DNA of 64,000 nucleotides. Origin: Massilia putida (GTDB lineage Bacteria > Pseudomonadota > Gammaproteobacteria > Burkholderiales > Burkholderiaceae_D). Of this stretch, positions 1 through 8,189 are shown piece after piece. The stretch spans positions 2,542,001-2,606,000 of the forward strand of contig NZ_CP019038.1 of the NCBI RefSeq assembly GCF_001941825.1. Direction: 5' to 3'. The position numbers and the translations under genes were made by a program. Position 1 is the first letter of the stretch, and every line of letters begins with the position of its first letter. Under the pieces are notes generated by a model. That model had not been told where the DNA came from, searched no databases, and saw only the letters and a program-made list of their open reading frames with translations.

Positions 1-603
1 GACGCAGCCCAGCACCAGCGACACAATCCACACGCGCGACGCGGCGTAACGTTGATTGCCTTCGACCGCCGCGGCGCGGCCGCCTTCGGTATACATGTCG
101 ACGATCTTGTCGACGTGGCCGCGGATCGCGACGATCAGCTTGTTCGACTCGCCGCGGATCAGCTTCTTGGCCAGCGCGTCATCGTCCACGCGCGCCGCCG
201 CGCGGATCTTGACGTCCTCGATCATGTAGCGGTCCCACATCTCGAGCAGCTGCGCATACATCTGCTTTTCCTCGGGCGTTTGCTGCAGCTTCACGTAATC
301 GCCCTGCATCTTGCGCAGGTCTTCCAGATCCTTCGCGATGACCTTGTCGTACTTATCCATTTCCGCCTGTTCGTTGGAAATGATGTATTGCAATTCACGT
401 GTACGGATACGGGCGATCTGCGATTTGATGTCTTCGATGACGCGAATACTCGGCATCCAGTGCGCCGACAATTTCATCGAGGTGTCATTAACTTGTGCTA
501 ATTGCCAAATCGCGACAATACCGACAAGCGCAGTCAGCGCCAGCACGGCGGCAAAGGCAATTCCCAATTTCGTAGCGAGACGCAGACTTGATAAATATCT
601 CAT
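1..603 (-). CDS. Methyl-accepting chemotaxis protein, N-terminal part (runs off the window)
   Basis: The 201 codons present encode the sensor half of an inner-membrane chemoreceptor. After a short basic start (MRYLSSLRLATK) comes a first membrane helix at about residues 12-34, then an all-helical, charged periplasmic segment at about 35-190 typical of four-helix-bundle (4HB_MCP) sensors, and the beginning of a second membrane helix (WIVSLVLGCV) at the window edge. The HAMP and cytoplasmic signalling domains must lie outside. It would transmit ligand binding to CheA/CheW. The ligand cannot be told from sequence. It is transcribed away from the dioxygenase gene across a shared AT-rich spacer. 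Confidence 0.88.
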   Translation of the reverse strand, partial: MRYLSSLRLATKLGIAFAAVLALTALVGIVAIWQLAQVNDTSMKLSAHWMPSIRVIEDIKSQIARIRTRELQYIISNEQAEMDKYDKVIAKDLEDLRKMQGDYVKLQQTPEEKQMYAQLLEMWDRYMIEDVKIRAAARVDDDALAKKLIRGESNKLIVAIRGHVDKIVDMYTEGGRAAAVEGNQRYAASRVWIVSLVLGCV

Positions 604-838
604 GTTGACCGTTCTGATATGTTGACTTGCATGTTACAATGTTTCCACCCATCAACTATGATACCCGACTCGGGATGTCTACACATCTTCATTTTCATTC
701 CTGTCGATATTTTGCGACACGACGATCGTTAATTATCTTTTTGTAATAAGGTTATTTCAAGACACAAATACAACGATGTAAATGTCCGATATCTTTTAGA
801 ATATCTGTATTTCCATACAGCAACTTCCTGGAGCTTCC
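604..838. promoter_or_regulatory. AT-rich divergent promoter region
   Basis: These 235 bases separate the chemoreceptor and dioxygenase start codons and are far richer in A+T than the flanking genes, as expected for back-to-back promoters. A short imperfect dyad (GATAT, eight bases, ATATC) lies at 788-805, about 35 bases before the dioxygenase start. I could not assign a convincing -35/-10 pair or a flagellar sigma28 box. Confidence 0.4.
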
Positions 839-1834
839 ATGCTTTCGTCCATTTCCCGCCTCGGCAAAATCGCATTCGTTAAATCCGCCTTTTCATGGAA
901 CGCCGATCTCGATTCCATTTTCGAAATATTGTCGAATCGCTTCGATGGATTCAATGACAACGGTTTTTACGCCCATCCCGATGAAGTCGAATTGCGCAAG
1001 GAATTGGCGAAAGTCCCGACACTCGCCCATTTGGCCGAAAGCGTGCGCGGCCTGGATGCCCACGGCGTCGTGCTGTACAACCTCGGCCTGGCGCACCTGC
1101 CGGAAGATCGCCGCAACGCCGCGCTGTACGCGCTCACGCTGATGCTCGGCTACCCGACCTCCACCGACCAGCGCACGGGGCGCGTCGCCTGGGACGTGCG
1201 CGCCCGTCCGCTCGAGGAAATCGACGGCCGCTTCACGACGTTTTCCGAGCGCATCGGCAGCGCCGACATGCACACTGACTCCTCGTTCTATCCGATGCCG
1301 GAGGAGCAATTCATCCTGTACGTGGTGAACGCCGCCCGCTGCGAAGGCGGCCATTCGCTGCTGGTCGACGGCGAAGACATCTATCAAACGCTGCAGCAGA
1401 CCGAGGAAGGCCGCAAGGCGTTCGACCTGCTCAGCACGACGCCGGTGCCGTTCCGCGTCCCGGCCATCTACGCCGCCGGCGACAACAACGTCGAGGTCAA
1501 CGTGGCGCTCGTGTTCGGTCCTGCCAAACGTCCGGGCACGCGCTTCACGATGCGCTGGCGCTACGACTCCATCAAGAAGGGCCTGGCCGTGCGGCCCGAC
1601 CTGGACACGCCCGAGCTGCGCGCCGCGCTCGAGTTGATGAACGACGTGGCCGAGAACCGCGCCGCGCGCTTCAAGGACCAGTTGCCCACCGACACGCTGA
1701 TGCTGGCAGATAACCACCACATGCTGCACGGCCGCACGACCTACACGGACGAGCGCCGCCACCTGATCCGCATCCGCATTTCGGACGTGCCGAACGCCGA
1801 GCGCGTCGGCCCGTCGGGCGTCGTCAGGGATTGA
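839..1834 (+). CDS. TauD/TfdA-family Fe(II)/2-oxoglutarate dioxygenase
   Basis: This 331-residue protein has the metal-binding signature of the TauD/TfdA family: an HxD pair at His145/Asp147 (DMHTDSSFYP) and a distal His297 (HMLHGR) followed by an Arg-rich strand (RHLIRIRI) that would bind 2-oxoglutarate. The family hydroxylates or desaturates small molecules such as sulfonates, amino acids or natural-product intermediates. The substrate here is unknown. The segment GGHSLLVDGEDI is also typical. A GGAG element sits just before the ATG. Its stop codon is one base from the start of the following exporter gene, so the two are translationally coupled and probably act on the same compound. Confidence 0.85.
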   Translation: MLSSISRLGKIAFVKSAFSWNADLDSIFEILSNRFDGFNDNGFYAHPDEVELRKELAKVPTLAHLAESVRGLDAHGVVLYNLGLAHLPEDRRNAALYALTLMLGYPTSTDQRTGRVAWDVRARPLEEIDGRFTTFSERIGSADMHTDSSFYPMPEEQFILYVVNAARCEGGHSLLVDGEDIYQTLQQTEEGRKAFDLLSTTPVPFRVPAIYAAGDNNVEVNVALVFGPAKRPGTRFTMRWRYDSIKKGLAVRPDLDTPELRAALELMNDVAENRAARFKDQLPTDTLMLADNHHMLHGRTTYTDERRHLIRIRISDVPNAERVGPSGVVRD

Positions 1835-1835
1835 A

Positions 1836-3251
1836 ATGACCGAGACCGTGCTTGCCCGCGGCGCCGCCTCCGGCGCGGCGCCACAATCTGCCGCCGTCCC
1901 GGCCGACGGCCTGCCGCCCGCGCGCCGGCGCTGGGCGATGACCGCGCTGATGACGGGCGTGTCGATGGCATCGCTCGACACGGCGATCGCCAACACGGCC
2001 CTGCCCGAACTGGCCCGGCAGCTGCACGCCGGCGCCGCCGCCTCCGTCTGGATCGTCAACATCTATCAACTGGCGATGGTTGCTACCCTGCTGCCGTGCG
2101 CGGCGCTGGGCGAACGCATCGGCTACCGGCGCGTCGCGACGGCCGGACTGGGACTGTTCACGGTGGCGTCGCTGTTGTGCGCGCTGGCGTGGAACCTGCC
2201 GCTGCTCGTGGCCGCGCGCCTGCTGCAAGGCCTCGGGGCCGCCGCACTCATGGGCGTGACCACGGCCATGATGCGCGCCATTTATTCCTCCCGCCAGCAG
2301 GGCCAGGGCTTCGGCCTGAACGCGCTCGTCGTAGCGGTGGCATTCGCCGTCGGGCCCACGCTCGCGTCGCTGATCCTCGCCCTGGCCTCATGGCCGTGGC
2401 TGTTCGCCATCAACGTGCCGATCGGCGCTGCCGCCTTGATACTGGCGCGCCGCGTCCTGCCCGATAACGCCCCGGCCACGCACGGCTTCGACGCCTTTGC
2501 TGCGCTGTGCAATGCGGGCGCGTTCGGCCTGTTGATCCTGCTGCTGGGCGATGCGGCCCACGGCGCGGCGCCTGTACGCCTGGCCCTGGAAGCGGTGGGC
2601 ACGCTCGCCTGCTTCGCACTGCTGCTGCGGCGCCAGCGCGGCCACGCGGCGCCGATCCTGCCGACCGACCTGCTGGCGCGGCCGCTGTTTGCGCTGTCCG
2701 CGCTGACGGCCGTGTGCACGTTCGCCGTCCAGAGCCTGGCCTTCGTCGCCCTGCCCTTCCACTTCGAGCAGGTGCTCGGCCGTTCGCCCGTCGAGACGGG
2801 CTTCCTGCTGACGCCCTGGCCCGTCCTGGTCGGCATCATGGGACCGGTTTCCGGCCGCCTGTCCGACCGCTACGCGTCCGGCCTGCTGGCCGGTATCGGC
2901 CTCCTGGTGCTGTGCGGCGGCGTGCTGGCGCTGCTGTGGATGCCGGACGCGCCGGGCACGGTCGATATCGCATGGCGCATGGCCGTGTGCGGCGCCGGGT
3001 TCGGCCTGTTCCAGGCGCCGAACATGAAAGCGATCATGGGCAGCGCGCCGCGCGAACGGGCCGGCGGCGCGAGCGGCATCGTCGCCACGGCGCGCCTGAC
3101 GGGCCAGGCCTGCGGCGCCGCGCTGGTGGCCGGCTGCCTCGTCCTGTCGGAGCGCCACGGCACCACGTACGCCCTCGCGGCGGCGGCGGCCATCGCCCTG
3201 CTGGGCGCGGGCATCAGCTTCGCGCGGCTGCACAAACGCGTGCAGGGGTGA
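1836..3251 (+). CDS. MFS exporter of the DHA2 (EmrB/QacA, 14-TM) type
   Basis: The 471-residue hydrophobic protein starts with a loop rich in Ala/Pro and then shows about 14 membrane helices. Early motifs fit the DHA2 drug:H+ antiporter family: a DTAIANTALP-like motif in helix 1, LGERIGYRR for the A motif after helix 2, and a GP…SWPWLFAINVPIG stretch around helices 5-6. Family members expel drugs, dyes or self-made metabolites using the proton gradient. It starts one base after the dioxygenase stop. Export of the dioxygenase product, or of its substrate, is a reasonable inference but is not shown. It converges on tssK. Confidence 0.87.
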   Translation: MTETVLARGAASGAAPQSAAVPADGLPPARRRWAMTALMTGVSMASLDTAIANTALPELARQLHAGAAASVWIVNIYQLAMVATLLPCAALGERIGYRRVATAGLGLFTVASLLCALAWNLPLLVAARLLQGLGAAALMGVTTAMMRAIYSSRQQGQGFGLNALVVAVAFAVGPTLASLILALASWPWLFAINVPIGAAALILARRVLPDNAPATHGFDAFAALCNAGAFGLLILLLGDAAHGAAPVRLALEAVGTLACFALLLRRQRGHAAPILPTDLLARPLFALSALTAVCTFAVQSLAFVALPFHFEQVLGRSPVETGFLLTPWPVLVGIMGPVSGRLSDRYASGLLAGIGLLVLCGGVLALLWMPDAPGTVDIAWRMAVCGAGFGLFQAPNMKAIMGSAPRERAGGASGIVATARLTGQACGAALVAGCLVLSERHGTTYALAAAAAIALLGAGISFARLHKRVQG

Positions 3252-3264
3252 CGCGCGCCCGGGG

Positions 3265-4599
3265 TCACTGCGTGAACGCGATCAGTTCGATGTTCAATTC
3301 ACGCATCCCGGCCGGCGCATAGATCGCGATCGCTCCCGCTTTCAGCGCATTTTCGTAGAGGCCGTTCCTGGTCGACACCGAGAAGTAATAGGTGTCGGGT
3401 CGGACCGGCACCGCGGCCGGCACCTGCGGCATGTGCGTGAGCGTGATGCCGGGCAGTGCCGACGCCACGATCCGTTCGATATCGTCGGGCGATCCGATCT
3501 TGAACCGGATCGGTACGGCGGCCACCAGTTCGAGCGCCGGCATGTCCGCGCTGACGGCAAGGCACAGCTGCGTGTCCGGGGTCAGTGTCGACGCATCGAG
3601 TGCGCCCCTGTAGTGCGTGCGGCGATTGTCCTCCGCAATGAGCGGAATGGTGAAGTACTTGGCCGAGATGACGGTATCGACGAGATCCCGGATCACGGCA
3701 TCGAGCTGCGCGAACGTGACGCCGGGGTCCGCATGGTCGTAGGCCGGCAGATCCGACGTCGTGTACCTGTCCGAAAAGGTCATCAAGCCACCGGCAAGCG
3801 CGAGCAGCTTTTCGTACAGCACCTCGGGATGCTGTACGCGGGAACGCGCACAGTGCTGCAGGGACGCGTTTGCGGTACTGACGATGTTCAGCATCCACCA
3901 GGACGTGATGTCGCCGGCATGGACCTCGAACGTGGACGCGTTCGTCTTCCGGTGCGAGGCGTGCAGCGACACGATCTTGGCGGCCAGTGCGCTCATCAAG
4001 CCATCGAGCAGCTGCTGGAGCGGACGGGCGGCGCTGACCGCGACGGACGGCGGGACGAACGCCGGATCCACCTCGAAACCGCCGCGCGGGGCGCGATGGA
4101 TGCGCAGCACGGGAAAACCGACATGCCCATCCCGCGGCTCGGCATGCGACAGCAGCCGCACCCGTTTCTTCAGGAATGGCACCTCGATCGGGACCGCATC
4201 GCTGAACAGGTCCGCCGTCTCGGATTCGGCCAATGCATAGCGGCCGCCCTCCTCGGCATTGGCCCCATGGGGCCTGATGGTGGGAAGCGCGGCGTAAATC
4301 GTGAAGGTATTGATTTCCTGGGGCAGCCGGGTCAGGTCGAGCGGGACCGGCAACAAGTCCGTCGCGGGTGCCTCGTACACCGCGCCGTCCTGGAAGATCA
4401 GCGACATGGCCTGGGCTTCGAGCAGGTGATGGCCGAGTCCATCCATATTCCATTGCAGAAGGCGGACGCCCCAGAAATGCGGATTGAGCGCCGACGCCAT
4501 CCTGAGCAGCCGGGTCTCGTGGTACAAGTCCTGTCGTTGGAAATGCTGGGGCCCCAGCGTCAGCCCTTCGGACCATAAGATCTTTGCTCCCAAGCTCAT
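3265..4599 (-). CDS. tssK: Type VI secretion baseplate protein TssK
   Basis: This 444-residue protein matches the TssK (ImpJ/VasE) family in length and in its start (MSLGAKILWSEGLTLGPQHFQ), where W-x-E-G-x-x-L-x-P-Q-H-F is the hallmark. TssK is the trimeric adaptor joining the cytoplasmic baseplate wedge (TssE/F/G) to the inner-membrane complex. A strong GAGGAGG ribosome site precedes the ATG on the minus strand. It is transcribed divergently from tssE across 142 bases, whereas in most T6SS loci tssK sits in a run with tssJ and tssL. Those partners and tssM are absent from this window. Confidence 0.9.
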   Translation of the reverse strand: MSLGAKILWSEGLTLGPQHFQRQDLYHETRLLRMASALNPHFWGVRLLQWNMDGLGHHLLEAQAMSLIFQDGAVYEAPATDLLPVPLDLTRLPQEINTFTIYAALPTIRPHGANAEEGGRYALAESETADLFSDAVPIEVPFLKKRVRLLSHAEPRDGHVGFPVLRIHRAPRGGFEVDPAFVPPSVAVSAARPLQQLLDGLMSALAAKIVSLHASHRKTNASTFEVHAGDITSWWMLNIVSTANASLQHCARSRVQHPEVLYEKLLALAGGLMTFSDRYTTSDLPAYDHADPGVTFAQLDAVIRDLVDTVISAKYFTIPLIAEDNRRTHYRGALDASTLTPDTQLCLAVSADMPALELVAAVPIRFKIGSPDDIERIVASALPGITLTHMPQVPAAVPVRPDTYYFSVSTRNGLYENALKAGAIAIYAPAGMRELNIELIAFTQ

Positions 4600-4741
4600 C
4601 GCTTCCTCCTCGTTCCAGGGTCAATCCACAAAGACTGCCTCGTCCCCTGCATAGGTCTGTTGAGAGGACGCAACTTTGTTTTCGACAGGACGGGAATAAT
4701 GGCGCTTCCTGTGCCTCACGACGGCTTGAAAGGAAACCAGC

Positions 4742-5221
4742 ATGCGGAATTTCACGCCAGGGTTGTTCGACCGTTTGGATGCCGATGACGACGTTCCATA
4801 CCGCGAGTTCCGTGCACCCGCCAAAAAGAGCGACGAATGGAAGGAGAGCATCACCCGCGACCTGGAAGCGCTCCTCAATACCCGTTCCGCCCTGCTCCCC
4901 GACATGCTGGCCGGCTATCCCGAGGTCAGCGGCTCGGTCGTGAACTATGGCCTGATCGATTTCGCCGGCATGTGCATGACGAGCGACGTGGACCAGAAAC
5001 GCATCTGCACCGCGGTCCGGCAGGCGATCGAACGACACGAACCGCGGCTGCACAAGGTGACGGCGACACTGCAGCCCCGGAAAGGCGCCATCAACCGGGT
5101 CGACTTCGTGATCACCGCCCAACTGAAGAATGCACCGGTGGCCGATCCGATGCATTTCAATGCCGTGTTCCAGCCGTCGCTCCAGCGGTACGCGATCCAA
5201 AGCGTGCGTAGCGCGCCTTAA
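4742..5221 (+). CDS. tssE: Type VI secretion baseplate protein TssE (gp25-like)
   Basis: The 159-residue protein is a gp25/lysozyme-like baseplate component. It begins with LFDRL, then an E-rich linker, then the family core: an R-D-L-E-x-L-L-N-T-R block (residues about 38-47), a YPEV…SVVNYGLIDF segment, and a C-terminal strand region that includes RVDFVITAQL. In the wedge complex TssE contacts TssF/TssG and helps initiate sheath assembly. AGGA precedes the ATG. It is the first gene of the tssE-tssF-tssG run and ends nine bases before tssF. Confidence 0.9.
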   Translation: MRNFTPGLFDRLDADDDVPYREFRAPAKKSDEWKESITRDLEALLNTRSALLPDMLAGYPEVSGSVVNYGLIDFAGMCMTSDVDQKRICTAVRQAIERHEPRLHKVTATLQPRKGAINRVDFVITAQLKNAPVADPMHFNAVFQPSLQRYAIQSVRSAP

Positions 5222-5230
5222 GGCAAGACC

Positions 5231-7051
5231 ATGGACGAATTGTTTGCGCAATACGAACGCGAGCTCGTCACCATGCGGCAGCTTTGCCGCGAATACGCCG
5301 AGCGCTACCCCAAAGTGGCGGCCAAGCTGCAGCTCGGCGGCGACGCCTGCGACGACCCGCATGTTGAGCGCCTGATCCAGTCCGTCGCCCTGCTCTGTGC
5401 CCGGGTGTCGAAGCGGCTGGACGACTCCTATCCGCAATTTACGGAGGCATTGCTCAACCTCCTGTTTCCGCACTACCTGAAGCCGTTTCCGTCCTGCGCG
5501 ATCGTGCGCTTCGTTCCAACCGGCGCCGGCACGGCAAAGTTCCCGCGGGGGACACTGCTCGAGTCGGCGCCCGTCCGCGGCGTGCACTGCAAATTCCAGA
5601 CCGCATATGATGTCGGGCCGTCCCCGGCCGCCATTACGTCCGCCTGGTTCGATGCGCTCATCCGCGCACCGTCTGCGACGCGGCTCCCGCCGGGCATGGC
5701 GACGGCTATCGGTATCGAATTCACGGTCTCGGCCGCATTCCCCGCCGGCACGCCCGCCCCCCTGAGGATCTATCTCGACGGTGATACCTCGTTCTGCGCA
5801 GCACTGCGCGATGCGCTATTCATGCGCGCGGCATCGGCGTACGTCCAGGCAGGAGCGGACGAGGCATGGCTGCCGCTCGCCGGGATACCGATCGCGGCGG
5901 TCGGCTTTGCCGACGACGACGCCCTCATCCCGTTCGATGCCCGCTCGCACGGCGCCTACCGGATTCTTGAGGAGTATTTCGCTTTCCCGGAGAAATTCAA
6001 TTTCTTCGACATCGACCTGGCCGCGCTGTGCGCTCGGCTTCCCCCGGATTGCAGCCGTTTTACGCTGCACCTGGCGCTGGCGGGCGTCGCACCGGGCTCG
6101 GATCAGGCAAGGATGCTTGCCGGCCTGTCGGCGCAAAGCCTCCTTCCTGGCTGTACCCCGGTCACCAATCTGTTCAGGCAGCCGGGAGTGCCGATCGGAT
6201 ACACCCAGCGAACCGCGGACTACACCGTACTTGGTCATCCTGCTCATGCCGCGGCGTACGAGGTGTATTCGGTCGACAGGGTCCACATGGTGCAGCAGCG
6301 GGGCAAGGACATCGCACCCATCGAATTTCGCCCCTTCTATGCGCTCCGCCATGGTGAGAACGATGGGCACAAGGGACGCTACTGGATCTTGCGCCACGAC
6401 GACACGCTCGCAGTCACCAGCCCGGGCCATGAAAAAGTCATCTCGCTCGTCGATACCCACGGCGAACCGCTCGCGGTCGAGCAAACAACGCTCTCGATCG
6501 ATCTCACCTGCACCAACCGGGACCTGCCCTGCCTGTTGAAATGCGGGTCGCCTGACGGCGACCTGGCCATTCCCGGCGCGGCACAGGGCGCGAGGATACG
6601 TTTTCTTCGCAGGCCCACGCGTCCCCATCGTCTCGCAAATGGCCAAGGCATCCACTGGCGCCTCATCTCCCACCTGACGCTCAACCATCATTCCCTGGCA
6701 CAAGAAGGGGCCGATGGCCTGCGGGAGATGCTGACGTTGTACGACGTAACCGGCTCGGCGGTATCGCGGCGGCAGATTGCCGGCATCGTTGGGCTTGAAC
6801 ACGCCGAGACGACCGCGTGGATCAGGCACAAGCGCGGGTCATCCCTGGCGCATGGGACCGAAGTGCGCCTGACAATCGACGAAGACGCTTTCGTCGGCGC
6901 CAGCCTGCACCTGTTCGTGCAAGTCATCGACCAGTTCTTTGCGTTGTACGTCCAGATGAACAGTTTTATCGAGCTGGTGATCCTGTCTCATCAATCCGGG
7001 GAGGAGCTGTTCCGATGCAAACCGCGAAGCGGCAGCATGCCACTGTCATGA
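5231..7051 (+). CDS. tssF: Type VI secretion baseplate protein TssF
   Basis: At 606 residues this matches the usual TssF (ImpG/VasA) length. The N-terminus (MDELFAQYERELVTMRQLC) and the following E-Y-A-E-R-Y-P-K and D-P-H-V-E-R-L motifs, then a YPQFTEALLNLLFPHYL stretch, are diagnostic. TssF forms the wedge with TssG and TssE at the base of the contractile tail. Its 3' end overlaps tssG, consistent with obligatory co-production of the TssF2-TssG wedge. Nothing in the frame suggests decay. Confidence 0.92.
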   Translation: MDELFAQYERELVTMRQLCREYAERYPKVAAKLQLGGDACDDPHVERLIQSVALLCARVSKRLDDSYPQFTEALLNLLFPHYLKPFPSCAIVRFVPTGAGTAKFPRGTLLESAPVRGVHCKFQTAYDVGPSPAAITSAWFDALIRAPSATRLPPGMATAIGIEFTVSAAFPAGTPAPLRIYLDGDTSFCAALRDALFMRAASAYVQAGADEAWLPLAGIPIAAVGFADDDALIPFDARSHGAYRILEEYFAFPEKFNFFDIDLAALCARLPPDCSRFTLHLALAGVAPGSDQARMLAGLSAQSLLPGCTPVTNLFRQPGVPIGYTQRTADYTVLGHPAHAAAYEVYSVDRVHMVQQRGKDIAPIEFRPFYALRHGENDGHKGRYWILRHDDTLAVTSPGHEKVISLVDTHGEPLAVEQTTLSIDLTCTNRDLPCLLKCGSPDGDLAIPGAAQGARIRFLRRPTRPHRLANGQGIHWRLISHLTLNHHSLAQEGADGLREMLTLYDVTGSAVSRRQIAGIVGLEHAETTAWIRHKRGSSLAHGTEVRLTIDEDAFVGASLHLFVQVIDQFFALYVQMNSFIELVILSHQSGEELFRCKPRSGSMPLS

Positions 7052-8061
7052 TCGAACACCTGCTCGCGGCGCCGCACCGGTACCGGTTCGCACAAATGCT
7101 GAACATCCTGCTCCGGACGCTGCGCCGACAGGGCATCCCGTACGCCCAGGCGTTCAACCGGGTACTGCGCTTCCGTAACAGCCTGTCGCTGGCTTTTCCG
7201 GCGAGCGAGATCGAGAGCGTGCAGGTCGAACTGGCCGACGCCGCCGGCACGCCTCGCATTTACATCACCTCCGCGTTCATCGGACTCCTGGGCGCAAGCG
7301 GCACCCTGCCCTTCCACGACACCGAACGGGCAGCCGCCAAGGAAGGCCGGGGTGCCGACGAAAGCTGGAAGCCGTTCATCGATCTGTTTTCGAACCGGGC
7401 CATCGGCCTGTTCTACGAGGCGTGGGGAAAATACCGTGTCGAACAGGGCCTGAATACGCGCTGCGAGGATGATCTGTTGCCGCTGCTGAATGCGCTCGGT
7501 GGCCTCCGGCCGAAGAGCTTCGGCCCCGCCAGGCCCTACGCATCCATTTCCTCGGAAATCGCCGGCTTCTACGCCGGAGCGCTCAGGACGCGGCCGATCG
7601 CTGCATCGACCGTGGAGCGTGTACTCAGCGAATATTTTGGCGTTCCTGTGCGTCTCGAAGAATTCGTCGGCGCCTGGGATCCGATACCGGCGAGGTTCCG
7701 CAGCACCCTCGGCGTCACCGCCCCCACGCTCGGCATCGGTGCCGCCTTGGGGGCACGCGCGTGGCGCAACGATTTGCGTGTCCGCCTTCATATCGGGCCC
7801 CTCGATGAGGACAAGGCGAAGGATTTTCTGCCGCATGGACGGTCTCACGCTGCATTGAAGGAGATGGTCGGTTTGTTTGCCGTGCCTTCCGTGCAGTATG
7901 AAATCAGGCTCGTGCTGGGGAAGCCGTGCCTCAAGCCGCTGACCTTGAGGACCAAAGGGCTGGATCGGAGACGCTTGGGCTGGAACTGCTTCCTGACTGG
8001 CGCGGAAGGCAAGGCGAGCCGGCCCGATGTTCGGTCTGTCCTGCGGCTGACGGGACGATAG
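7015..8061 (+). CDS. tssG: Type VI secretion baseplate protein TssG
   Basis: This protein (348 residues from the start chosen) belongs to the TssG (ImpH/VasB) family, with the conserved order of an F-R-N-S-L-S-L-A-F-P block, then FIGLLGASGTLP and a later R-A-I-G-L-F-Y-E-A-W segment. TssG is the central wedge subunit that contacts TssF, TssE and TssK. I chose the ATG at 7015 because GGGGAGGAG lies at 6998-7006. An ATG at 7048 overlaps the tssF stop as ATGA and is a real alternative, losing 11 residues. A 128-base gap with no clear gene follows before vgrG. Confidence 0.9.
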   Translation: MQTAKRQHATVMIEHLLAAPHRYRFAQMLNILLRTLRRQGIPYAQAFNRVLRFRNSLSLAFPASEIESVQVELADAAGTPRIYITSAFIGLLGASGTLPFHDTERAAAKEGRGADESWKPFIDLFSNRAIGLFYEAWGKYRVEQGLNTRCEDDLLPLLNALGGLRPKSFGPARPYASISSEIAGFYAGALRTRPIAASTVERVLSEYFGVPVRLEEFVGAWDPIPARFRSTLGVTAPTLGIGAALGARAWRNDLRVRLHIGPLDEDKAKDFLPHGRSHAALKEMVGLFAVPSVQYEIRLVLGKPCLKPLTLRTKGLDRRRLGWNCFLTGAEGKASRPDVRSVLRLTGR

Positions 8062-8189
8062 GTCCGAGGTGCCCGTTTACGATTACAAAGCAGAGGTCGC
8101 TTTTTGCTGCTGATCAAGATTGCCCGTCGTCCTGTTGAGTACCTTAACCGACGGAAAATCAGATACCTGAAAACCATCGGAGGCACGAC

